DNA of 9,117 bases from 2-02-FULL-44-35 sp964629505 (GTDB lineage Bacteria; Patescibacteriota; Minisyncoccia; Phycocordibacterales; DSPV01), in assembly GCA_964629505.1 (NCBI GenBank), contig CAZVQR010000027.1, forward strand, positions 1 to 9,117, written 5' to 3'. Shown one piece after another: positions 1 through 4,589 of this stretch (position 1 is its first letter; the number at the start of each line of letters is the position of its first letter). The translations under genes and the position numbers were made by a program. A model generated the notes under the pieces. The model saw only the letters and a program-made list of their open reading frames with translations. It was not told the origin of the DNA and ran no database searches.

Positions 1-228
1 ACGGCGGCACCGGCCCGCGGTCGTGGTGGCGGAAATTTTGAAGTTCGCCTGCCTAAAAGCGTTACCTTGGAAATTGACGATATCATCGCTCTGCCGAGCA
101 TTAATCATCGCTTGCTTGGTTTTGTTTCAAAAATCGAGACCGGTGCCAATGATCCGTTTCAGACAATTTTATTCGGCTTGCCAATCAACCTCAACAACTT
201 GCGTTTCGTAATGATTCTAAAAAAATGA
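1..228 (+). CDS. mreC: Cell-shape protein MreC, C-terminal fragment (5' end outside window)
   Basis: Reading frame 1 is open from the first base to a TGA at 226-228 and gives 75 residues. MreC is a membrane-anchored periplasmic scaffold of the elongasome that links MreB, MreD and PBP2. The visible part fits the end of the MreC beta-barrel domain: a glycine-rich stretch, then a strand-rich segment containing LLGFVSKIETGANDPFQTI, and an ending around PINLNNLRFV, which matches the family's usual SPVN.xxLxxV-like C-terminus. This match is from memory of the family, not from an alignment. The stop overlaps the next gene's start as ATGA (225-228), so translation is probably coupled to the mreD-like gene. 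The mreD and mrdA neighbours support the call. The true start and the membrane anchor lie upstream of the window. Confidence 0.75.
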   Translation, partial: TAAPARGRGGGNFEVRLPKSVTLEIDDIIALPSINHRLLGFVSKIETGANDPFQTILFGLPINLNNLRFVMILKK

Positions 229-494
229 CAGTTCACATCGGCATTGGTTTAGTTTTCTGTCTCGCCTCATTAATTTTACCGTGGTGGTTATTTCTACTCA
301 TTGGTTTGTTAATGACTTTTGTTTACCGCAATTTTTACGAATTATTTTTTATAGCTATTTTTCTAGATTTGCTTTACGGCGCGCCCTCGGGAAAATTTTT
401 CGGTTTCCGTTTCGCCTTAACCCTACTGGCCATCATTATTTTGGCAACCGCGGCAATTTCAAAACAACGGCTTAAAAACTATTTGCATGTTTAA
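225..494 (+). CDS. mreD: Short MreD-like membrane protein
   Basis: An 89-residue, very hydrophobic protein with about four predicted membrane segments (roughly residues 5-18, 20-34, 37-51 and 60-78) and a basic C-terminal tail (KQRLKN). The segment FFIAIFLDLLYGAPSGKFFG resembles the conserved MreD pattern of an acidic residue followed by L..G and a small-residue turn. MreD is an inner-membrane elongasome component. Most family members are about 160 residues, so this one is roughly half length. The position between mreC and PBP2 is the strongest support. The start overlaps the mreC stop by 4 bp and the end overlaps the mrdA start by 8 bp, so the three are co-translated. No Shine-Dalgarno is visible upstream; the sequence there is A-rich. 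It could also be an unrelated small membrane protein occupying the MreD position. Confidence 0.6.
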   Translation: MTVHIGIGLVFCLASLILPWWLFLLIGLLMTFVYRNFYELFFIAIFLDLLYGAPSGKFFGFRFALTLLAIIILATAAISKQRLKNYLHV

Positions 495-2175
495 TTTATT
501 TCGCCGGAAAAAAAAATATATCACCATTGAACCGGATGAAATTTTCATTGATTCCAAAAATTTGCCGAAATTCGACCCGGGCCGATTTCAAGGCCGGTTG
601 GAAAAACCCGTCAGCCGACGAATAATTATCGCCGTTGGCGCCGCTTTTGCTATTATCGCCCTAATCTACATTGGAAAAATTTGGAACTTGCAAGTTACAA
701 AAGGCGCTGTTTACGCCGCCCAAGCCGAGACCAATCGCCTGCGCCATCTTCTCGTTTTTCCAGAACGAGGAACAATTTACGACCGAAACGGTGAACCACT
801 AGCTTGGAATGAAGGCAAAAGCGCCGACGGCGAACTGTCATTGCGTCGCTATAGCCAGCTCTCCGGCTTGGCACATTTGGTCGGCTATCTTAAGTATCCG
901 GCTAAAGATTCCGCTGGTTTTTATTATCAAGAAAATTTTATCGGCCTGGACGGCGCGGAAAAATTATGGAGCGAAACGCTGGCCGGCCAAACCGGCCGAT
1001 TGATAATTGAAGTGGACTCAACCAACCAAACCACTTGGCAAAATATTTTCCTGCCGCCAATAAACGGCGCGGACTTGCAATTATCGATTGACGCCAAATT
1101 AAGCGATGCTATTTACAGCTTTATCAAAAATTTGGCTAACGAAGTTAATTTTGAAGGCGGCGCCGGCGTGCTGATAAATATTCAAAATGGGGAAATTTTG
1201 GCCTTGGCTAGTTTCCCCGAATACGCTCAAAATGTTTTGACTGCCGGCACCGACAAAGACGCCTTCGCTAAAATTTTAAACGACAAGCGCAATCCATTTC
1301 TTAATCGCGTCACTGGCGGCGTTTATACTCCCGGCTCAACCATCAAACCATTTATTGCCACGGGAGCTTTAACGGAAAAAATTATCACGCCGGATAAAAA
1401 AATCTTAAGCACCGGTTCCATTATCATTCCCAATCCTTACGACAAAACCAAAGAATCGGTTTTTGTGGATTGGAAAGCCCACGGTTGGGTAGATATGCGC
1501 CAGGCGCTAGCCGTTTCTTCCAATGTTTATTTTTATGAAATCGGCGGCGGTTTTGAAGACCAGCGTGGTTTGGGCATTAGTGGTATTGAAAAATATTTGA
1601 GAATGTTCGGCCTCGGCCGCGGTGCCGATAATCCTTTTTTTGGTGATTTAACCGGCACCATACCCAATCCGGAATGGAAAATGGAAAACTTTGAAGACGG
1701 AGTTTGGCGAATCGGCGACACTTATCACACGGTCATCGGTCAATACGGCGTTCAGGTGACACCGTTTCAATTATTGCGAGCGATGGCTACAATCGCTAAC
1801 GATGGCGTGTTGATGGAACCAACAATCTTGCTTGGCGACAGGACCTGGAACACAAAAAAAGAAATTCTGCCGCTAAAAAAAGAAGATATTCAGGTGGTAA
1901 AAGAAGGATTGCGCCAAGCCGTTTTGTCCGGCACCGCTTCGGGTCTGAATATTCCCGAGGTAACGGTGGCGGCCAAGACCGGTACCGCCGAACTCGGTTT
2001 TTCCAAACAATTAGTCAATTCTTGGGTAACCGGTTTCTTCCCCTATGAAAACCCGCGCTTCGCTTTTGTGGTAATAATGGAAAGGGGACCGCGTGCCAAT
2101 ACCATCGGCGCCGCTTATATTATGCGTCAGCTTTTGGAGTGGCTAGCAACCAATCGTCCCGAGTATTTGGAATAA
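487..2175 (+). CDS. mrdA: Penicillin-binding protein 2, elongasome peptidoglycan transpeptidase (class B)
   Basis: A 562-residue class B penicillin-binding protein that cross-links peptidoglycan peptides during lateral wall growth. In order: a basic cytoplasmic N-terminus with a RRKKK patch; one transmembrane helix at about residues 44-64; the start of the dimerisation/pedestal domain, ERGTIYDRNGEPLA, at about 93-106; a second conserved pedestal block around HLVGYL (130-135) and GLDGAEKLW (153-161); and the transpeptidase domain from about 225. The catalytic motifs are STIK at 284-287 (Ser284 nucleophile), SSN at 344-346 and KTGT at 497-500. All three are intact, so an active enzyme is expected. 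The stretch between DRNG and VGYL is only about 30 residues, against about 100 or more in E. coli PBP2, so the head subdomain is largely missing. mreC and an mreD-like gene lie upstream, but no rodA follows. The ATG at 487 lies inside the mreD-like gene, with no clear Shine-Dalgarno. Confidence 0.93.
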   Translation: MFNLFRRKKKYITIEPDEIFIDSKNLPKFDPGRFQGRLEKPVSRRIIIAVGAAFAIIALIYIGKIWNLQVTKGAVYAAQAETNRLRHLLVFPERGTIYDRNGEPLAWNEGKSADGELSLRRYSQLSGLAHLVGYLKYPAKDSAGFYYQENFIGLDGAEKLWSETLAGQTGRLIIEVDSTNQTTWQNIFLPPINGADLQLSIDAKLSDAIYSFIKNLANEVNFEGGAGVLINIQNGEILALASFPEYAQNVLTAGTDKDAFAKILNDKRNPFLNRVTGGVYTPGSTIKPFIATGALTEKIITPDKKILSTGSIIIPNPYDKTKESVFVDWKAHGWVDMRQALAVSSNVYFYEIGGGFEDQRGLGISGIEKYLRMFGLGRGADNPFFGDLTGTIPNPEWKMENFEDGVWRIGDTYHTVIGQYGVQVTPFQLLRAMATIANDGVLMEPTILLGDRTWNTKKEILPLKKEDIQVVKEGLRQAVLSGTASGLNIPEVTVAAKTGTAELGFSKQLVNSWVTGFFPYENPRFAFVVIMERGPRANTIGAAYIMRQLLEWLATNRPEYLE

Positions 2176-2178
2176 AAG

Positions 2179-2206
2179 TGGACATTTTTGGAAAATCCGC
2201 TATGAT
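2179..2206 (+). promoter_or_regulatory. Promoter for greA (TGGACA-N16-TATGAT)
   Basis: TGGACA (2179-2184, one mismatch to the sigma70-type -35) is separated by 16 bp from TATGAT (2201-2206, one mismatch to the -10). It sits 3 bp after the mrdA stop. The expected transcription start is about 2212-2214, a few bases before the ATG at 2217, so the greA message would be nearly leaderless. This site also argues against the alternative ATG at 2202, which lies inside the -10 box. Judged by eye; no transcript data. Confidence 0.6.
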
Positions 2207-2216
2207 AGGCGACATT

Positions 2217-2693
2217 ATGATTGATGAACAAGAATTTTTAACAAAAGACAAGTTTGAGGAATTAACCAAAGAGCTGGATTTTTTAAAAAAAACCAAGCGA
2301 AAAGAAATCGCGGAAAGTTTGGAATACGCTAAATCGCTCGGTGACTTATCGGAGAACGCCGAATATCATGAGGCGCGCGAAGCGCAGGGAAATTTGGAAA
2401 ACAAAATCGCCAAATTGGAAATGCTCCTAAAAACCGGCGCGATTGTCACCGGTAGCGGTAAAACTCAGGGTGGCAGTATTAGTGTCGGTTCAACGGTAAC
2501 GGTAGAAAAAAAAGATAATGGTGAGCGTAAAATTTTCGTTATTGTCGGCAGCGAAGAATCCGACATCGGCGATAGCAAAATTTCTATCCACTCGCCGATG
2601 GGCGAAGCTCTTGCCGGCAAAAGAAAGGGAGATTCAATCATTGTCCAAACTCCCAGAGGCCCAGCCGACTATAAAATCCTAGCGGTTAAATAA
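2217..2693 (+). CDS. greA: Transcription elongation factor GreA
   Basis: GreA enters the secondary channel of RNA polymerase and stimulates cleavage of backtracked RNA. From the ATG at 2217 the protein is 158 residues, the usual GreA length. The N-terminal half is a long coiled coil whose tip reads LGDLSENAEYHEAREAQ (about residues 41-57). Asp43 and Glu46 sit where the E. coli tip acidic residues lie, so cleavage stimulation should be retained. The C-terminal half is the FKBP-like domain with the typical HSPMGEALAGKRKGDSI block at about 125-141. An in-frame ATG exists at 2202, and the frame stays open further up into mrdA, but the promoter over 2179-2206 and the family length favour 2217. No Shine-Dalgarno is seen. 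The gene sits between the mre and dcw gene groups with its own promoter. Confidence 0.93.
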   Translation: MIDEQEFLTKDKFEELTKELDFLKKTKRKEIAESLEYAKSLGDLSENAEYHEAREAQGNLENKIAKLEMLLKTGAIVTGSGKTQGGSISVGSTVTVEKKDNGERKIFVIVGSEESDIGDSKISIHSPMGEALAGKRKGDSIIVQTPRGPADYKILAVK

Positions 2694-2713
2694 AGGGGTA
2701 TTAATCCCTAATA

Positions 2714-2739
2714 AAAGTTATCCACCTGTGGATAACTTT
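2714..2739. repeat. 26 bp near-perfect palindrome with two head-to-head DnaA-box-like sites
   Basis: Twelve bases, AAAGTTATCCAC (2714-2725), are repeated exactly in inverted form at 2728-2739, with CT between them. Inside are TTATCCACC (2718-2726, 8 of 9 to the classical TTATCCACA DnaA box, plus strand) and TGTGGATAA (2727-2735, an exact box on the minus strand). The box match is direct; binding by this organism's DnaA is inferred. As RNA the same sequence could form an 11 bp stem with a CCTG loop downstream of greA, so a role as a transcription terminator or processing site is the alternative. Only a short T stretch (TTTCCTT) follows. Confidence 0.6.
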
Positions 2740-2741
2740 CC

Positions 2742-2769
2742 TTGCGCCAGTGGCAGCTGGTGTTATAAA
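2742..2769 (+). promoter_or_regulatory. Candidate promoter for the mraZ operon (TTGCGC-N16-TATAAA)
   Basis: TATAAA at 2764-2769 is a good -10 box. Sixteen bases upstream is TTGCGC (2742-2747), which shares only the TTG with the -35 consensus. Transcription would begin near 2776, inside the MraZ-box-like repeats and next to the third DnaA-like box, which is where repressor sites would be expected. The leader to mraZ would be about 170 nt. A second possible promoter lies further downstream at 2871-2898. Confidence 0.4.
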
Positions 2770-2771
2770 CT

Positions 2772-2780
2772 TGTGGATAA
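2772..2780 (-). promoter_or_regulatory. DnaA-box-like site (exact TTATCCACA on minus strand)
   Basis: TGTGGATAA reads TTATCCACA on the minus strand, an exact classical DnaA box. It has the same orientation as the exact box at 2727-2735, exactly 45 bp away. It overlaps the first GTGG unit of the MraZ-like repeats and the predicted transcription start near 2776. Seen directly; binding is inferred. Confidence 0.45.
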
Positions 2781-2813
2781 GTGGGAAAAAGTGGTAAATC
2801 TAGGTAAATAGGT
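2773..2813 (+). promoter_or_regulatory. Candidate MraZ operator: direct repeats of GTGGN/TAGGT
   Basis: Five related units start at 2773 (GTGGA), 2781 (GTGGG), 2791 (GTGGT), 2801 (TAGGT) and 2809 (TAGGT), with spacings of 8, 10, 10 and 8 bp. The middle three give a helical-turn periodicity. Known MraZ proteins bind direct repeats upstream of their own operon: TGGGN units separated by 5 nt in E. coli, and AAAGTG-type units in Mollicutes. Here AAAGTGGT at 2788-2795 fits the Mollicutes form and TGGGA-N5-TGGTA fits the E. coli form. A further AAGTGGT lies at 2841-2847. Autoregulation of mraZ through these boxes is inferred. The last two units also form an exact 8 bp tandem repeat, TAGGTAAA (2801-2816). 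Confidence 0.55.
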
Positions 2814-2815
2814 AA

Positions 2816-2977
2816 ATGAAAATCCTCAAGCAAAATTATCAAGTGGTGTCCGAAAAGGGAAACTATTCCCTTGAAATTTGGCTTTTGGAAGTTATACCGA
2901 GAGAGCAAGTACCAGTTCAAAAAATTAGCAGAGCTAAATTTGAACCATGCTCATCGGCGAATTCGCACACTCTCTAG
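2816..2977 (+). CDS. Possible 53-residue small ORF upstream of and overlapping mraZ
   Basis: An ATG at 2816 opens a 53-codon frame ending at TAG 2975-2977, with the last 31 bases overlapping the mraZ start in another frame. The product begins MKILKQNYQVV, has a middle part rich in strand-forming residues (around SLEIWLLEVI) and a basic stretch (VQKISRAKF). The C-terminal ten residues are encoded within mraZ and look low in information. An AGG at 2810-2812 is close to the ATG but nearer than usual. I recognise no family. It could be a real small protein, a leader peptide that couples translation to mraZ, or a chance frame in a regulatory region. The inverted repeat at 2855-2872 lies inside it, which speaks for a regulatory role of the DNA or RNA itself. 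Confidence 0.25.
   Translation: MKILKQNYQVVSEKGNYSLEIWLLEVIPREQVPVQKISRAKFEPCSSANSHTL
2855..2872. repeat. Perfect 7 bp inverted repeat in the mraZ upstream region
   Basis: AAGGGAA (2855-2861) and TTCCCTT (2866-2872) are exact inverse complements around ACTA. No T-run follows, so it is not an ordinary terminator. It touches a possible -35 (TTGAAA, 2871-2876) and could be an operator for a dimeric regulator or a small hairpin in the leader RNA. Confidence 0.5.
2871..2898 (+). promoter_or_regulatory. Second candidate mraZ promoter (TTGAAA-N16-TATACC)
   Basis: TTGAAA (2871-2876) lies 16 bp before TATACC (2893-2898), which would place the transcription start near 2905 and give mraZ a leader of about 42 nt. 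Its -35 overlaps the inverted repeat at 2855-2872. It matches consensus about as well as the upstream candidate at 2742-2769; one, both or neither may be used. Confidence 0.3.
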
Positions 2978-3381
2978 ATGACAAAAACCGACTATCTTTG
3001 CCGGCAAAATTTCGACAGGAAATGGGCAAAAAAGTCGTCTTGGCTCGTGGTTTAGACCACTCCGTAACAATTTTCACCGTTAAGGAATGGGGAAAAATCG
3101 CGGAAAAACTTTCTGATTCTTCCATGCTCCAAGCGGACAACCGTAATTTTAACCGATTTATGTTCAGTGGCGCGGTAGAAGTGGTAGTGGATTCAATCGG
3201 TCGAGTGTTGGTGCCAGATTTTCTCAAAGAATGGGGTAAGCTCGGCGCCAAGGTGGCAATTATTGGCGTTCAAAATCGCGCGGAAATTTGGAACGAGTCC
3301 GTCTGGCGCGAACGCAAGGTAGAGGTGGAAAAGCAAGCCGATGCCTTAGCGGAAAAATTAGGCCGAATGGGAATTCTCTAA
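2947..3381 (+). CDS. mraZ: MraZ, transcriptional regulator of the dcw operon
   Basis: A 144-residue member of the MraZ family, a ring-forming DNA-binding protein with two SpoVT/AbrB-like half-domains that controls the division and cell-wall operon. Each half carries the family's DxxxR signature: Asp11-Arg15 (DDKNR) and Asp82-Arg86 (DSIGR). Other family blocks are the start MLIGEFAHSLDDKNRLSLPAKF, ARGLDHS near residue 33, FSGAVEV near 73 and AEIWNESVW near 112. The C-terminal ~20 residues are charged and probably helical. The ATG at 2947 starts the protein exactly where the family begins; no Shine-Dalgarno is visible. It is first in the cluster and ends 1 bp before rsmH. The likely target is the repeat array at 2773-2813. 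Confidence 0.95.
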   Translation: MLIGEFAHSLDDKNRLSLPAKFRQEMGKKVVLARGLDHSVTIFTVKEWGKIAEKLSDSSMLQADNRNFNRFMFSGAVEVVVDSIGRVLVPDFLKEWGKLGAKVAIIGVQNRAEIWNESVWRERKVEVEKQADALAEKLGRMGIL

Positions 3382-3382
3382 C

Positions 3383-4255
3383 ATGCACATTCCTGTTCTT
3401 TTAAAAGAAGTGTTGGACGGTTTGGCGATTAAGAAAGGCGAAATTTTTCTTGATTGCACGGCTGGCGCCGGTGGTCACAGTGGCGCTGTCTGCCACCAAT
3501 TGGGTTCATCAGTTAAAATTGTCGCTATTGACCAAGACGAAGACGCCGTCAATCGCGTTAAAGAAGAATTGTTCCCCTGTGATGGCATATCCAAGCTCGG
3601 TAATTTTAGAAACTTAGACCGGATTTTAGACGAGGCTGGAATAAATCAACCGAACAAAATTCTTTTTGACTTAGGATTGAGTTCCAATCAACTGGAAGAA
3701 TCGCATCGAGGCTTTTCCTTTCAGAAAGATGAACCGCTATTGATGACCTTTGAAAAAAATCCGCTTGATTATCGGGCAACCGCCGCTGGTATTGTTAACA
3801 GCTGGAATCAGGAAGAAATCGCCGACATTATCTGGCGCTTCGGCGAAGAACGCCGAGCGAGAAAAATCGCCGAGGCCATCGTGGCCGAAAGAAAACGCCA
3901 ACCAATCACCACTTCCAAACAACTGGCCGAGCTCGTGGCAAAAATCATTCCCCGCGGCAAAATCCATTCCGCGACCAGAACTTTCCAAGCGCTCCGAATC
4001 GCGGTCAATGACGAATTGAATGCCTTAACGGAAGGTTTACGGCAAAGTTTTCAGCGGCTCGCTCCTAACGGCCGACTAGCGGTAATTTCTTTCCATAGCT
4101 TGGAAGACCGAATCGTTAAAAATTTTTTCCGAGACAAAAATAAAGAAGGGCTTGGAAAAATTTTGACCAAAAAGCCACTTACTCCGACTGCCGAAGAGAT
4201 TGCCAGGAACGGAAGAGCGCGCAGCGCCAAATTAAGAATCATTGAGAAAATTTAA
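3383..4255 (+). CDS. rsmH: 16S rRNA (cytosine1402-N4)-methyltransferase RsmH (MraW)
   Basis: A 290-residue SAM-dependent enzyme that N4-methylates C1402 of 16S rRNA in the ribosome decoding centre. Visible blocks: the start HIPVLLKEVLDGL; the SAM-binding loop DCTAGAGGHS (24-33, with Cys where the family usually has Gly); the acidic AIDQDEDA (48-55); the catalytic-region FDLGLSSNQLEE followed by RGFSF (about 95-113); NPLDYR (126-131) in place of the usual PLDMRM-type block; FGEERRARKIAEAI (153-166); TRTFQALRIAVNDEL (198-212); ISFHSLEDRIVK (235-246); and the final NGRARSAKLR (276-285). Length and order are normal. It begins 2 bp after the mraZ stop and is followed at 10 bp by the ftsL-like gene, the usual dcw order. 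No unusual regulation is seen. Confidence 0.96.
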   Translation: MHIPVLLKEVLDGLAIKKGEIFLDCTAGAGGHSGAVCHQLGSSVKIVAIDQDEDAVNRVKEELFPCDGISKLGNFRNLDRILDEAGINQPNKILFDLGLSSNQLEESHRGFSFQKDEPLLMTFEKNPLDYRATAAGIVNSWNQEEIADIIWRFGEERRARKIAEAIVAERKRQPITTSKQLAELVAKIIPRGKIHSATRTFQALRIAVNDELNALTEGLRQSFQRLAPNGRLAVISFHSLEDRIVKNFFRDKNKEGLGKILTKKPLTPTAEEIARNGRARSAKLRIIEKI

Positions 4256-4265
4256 AATAAAAATC

Positions 4266-4589
4266 ATGAATTATGTATTAAAAAATAAAAATGACGGCGT
4301 AAGAAAATGGCCTTTGTGGCTTAGCGCCTTATTGCTAATTTCGTTCACTGGCACTTATATTTTTTACACTCAAGGTCTGGTTGTAAATACGGTAAAAAAT
4401 CGCCAAGCGCGCGCCAAAATTGACAAAATAATGCTAAAAATCGGCGAACTGGAAACCGAGTATGTTAATTTGCAAAATGAAATAACCATGGAAAAGGCCT
4501 ACGAACTTGGCTTTCTGGATACTAACAGCGAATTTATCGCCGGCGCCGCTTTCGGCAAAAGCGTTTCCATAAGAAATGAAATCCAATAG
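4266..4589 (+). CDS. ftsL: FtsL/DivIC-like septum protein (single-pass, coiled coil)
   Basis: From the ATG at 4266 the protein is 107 residues: a short basic cytoplasmic N-terminus (to about residue 14), one transmembrane helix at about 15-36, then a charged helical stretch at about 42-78 with heptad-like spacing (IDKIMLKIGELETEYVNLQNEI) typical of FtsL/DivIC coiled coils, and a short tail. FtsL is a bitopic divisome scaffold that pairs with FtsB/DivIC-type proteins and helps activate septal wall synthesis. Sequence conservation is low in this family, so the call rests on topology and position between rsmH and ftsI, where ftsL normally lies. A TTG at 4242 would add eight residues and overlap rsmH by 14 bp; the ATG is preferred. 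The 3' end overlaps the ftsI start by 14 bp, suggesting coupled translation. Confidence 0.75.
   Translation: MNYVLKNKNDGVRKWPLWLSALLLISFTGTYIFYTQGLVVNTVKNRQARAKIDKIMLKIGELETEYVNLQNEITMEKAYELGFLDTNSEFIAGAAFGKSVSIRNEIQ

Noticed and set aside
980..1000. GGCCGG...CCGGCC inverted repeat inside mrdA
   Set aside because: It encodes the AGQTGR stretch of PBP2 with preferred codons; most simply a coding coincidence.
2694..2709. AGGGGT/ATCCCT hairpin right after the greA stop as an intrinsic terminator
   Set aside because: The stem is only 6 bp with a G-T pair and no T-run follows. The stronger palindrome at 2714-2739 may serve instead, also without a good T-run.
2708..2920. 70-codon minus-strand frame in the greA-mraZ gap
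   Set aside because: It runs through the palindrome, DnaA-like boxes and repeat array; the product is not recognisable and no promoter is seen for it.
2694..2946. The greA-mraZ gap as the replication origin
   Set aside because: DnaA-like boxes are present, but there is no clear AT-rich unwinding stretch, no dnaA or dnaN nearby, and genes run in the same direction on both sides. A regulatory role fits better, although GC skew over the genome would be needed to exclude it.
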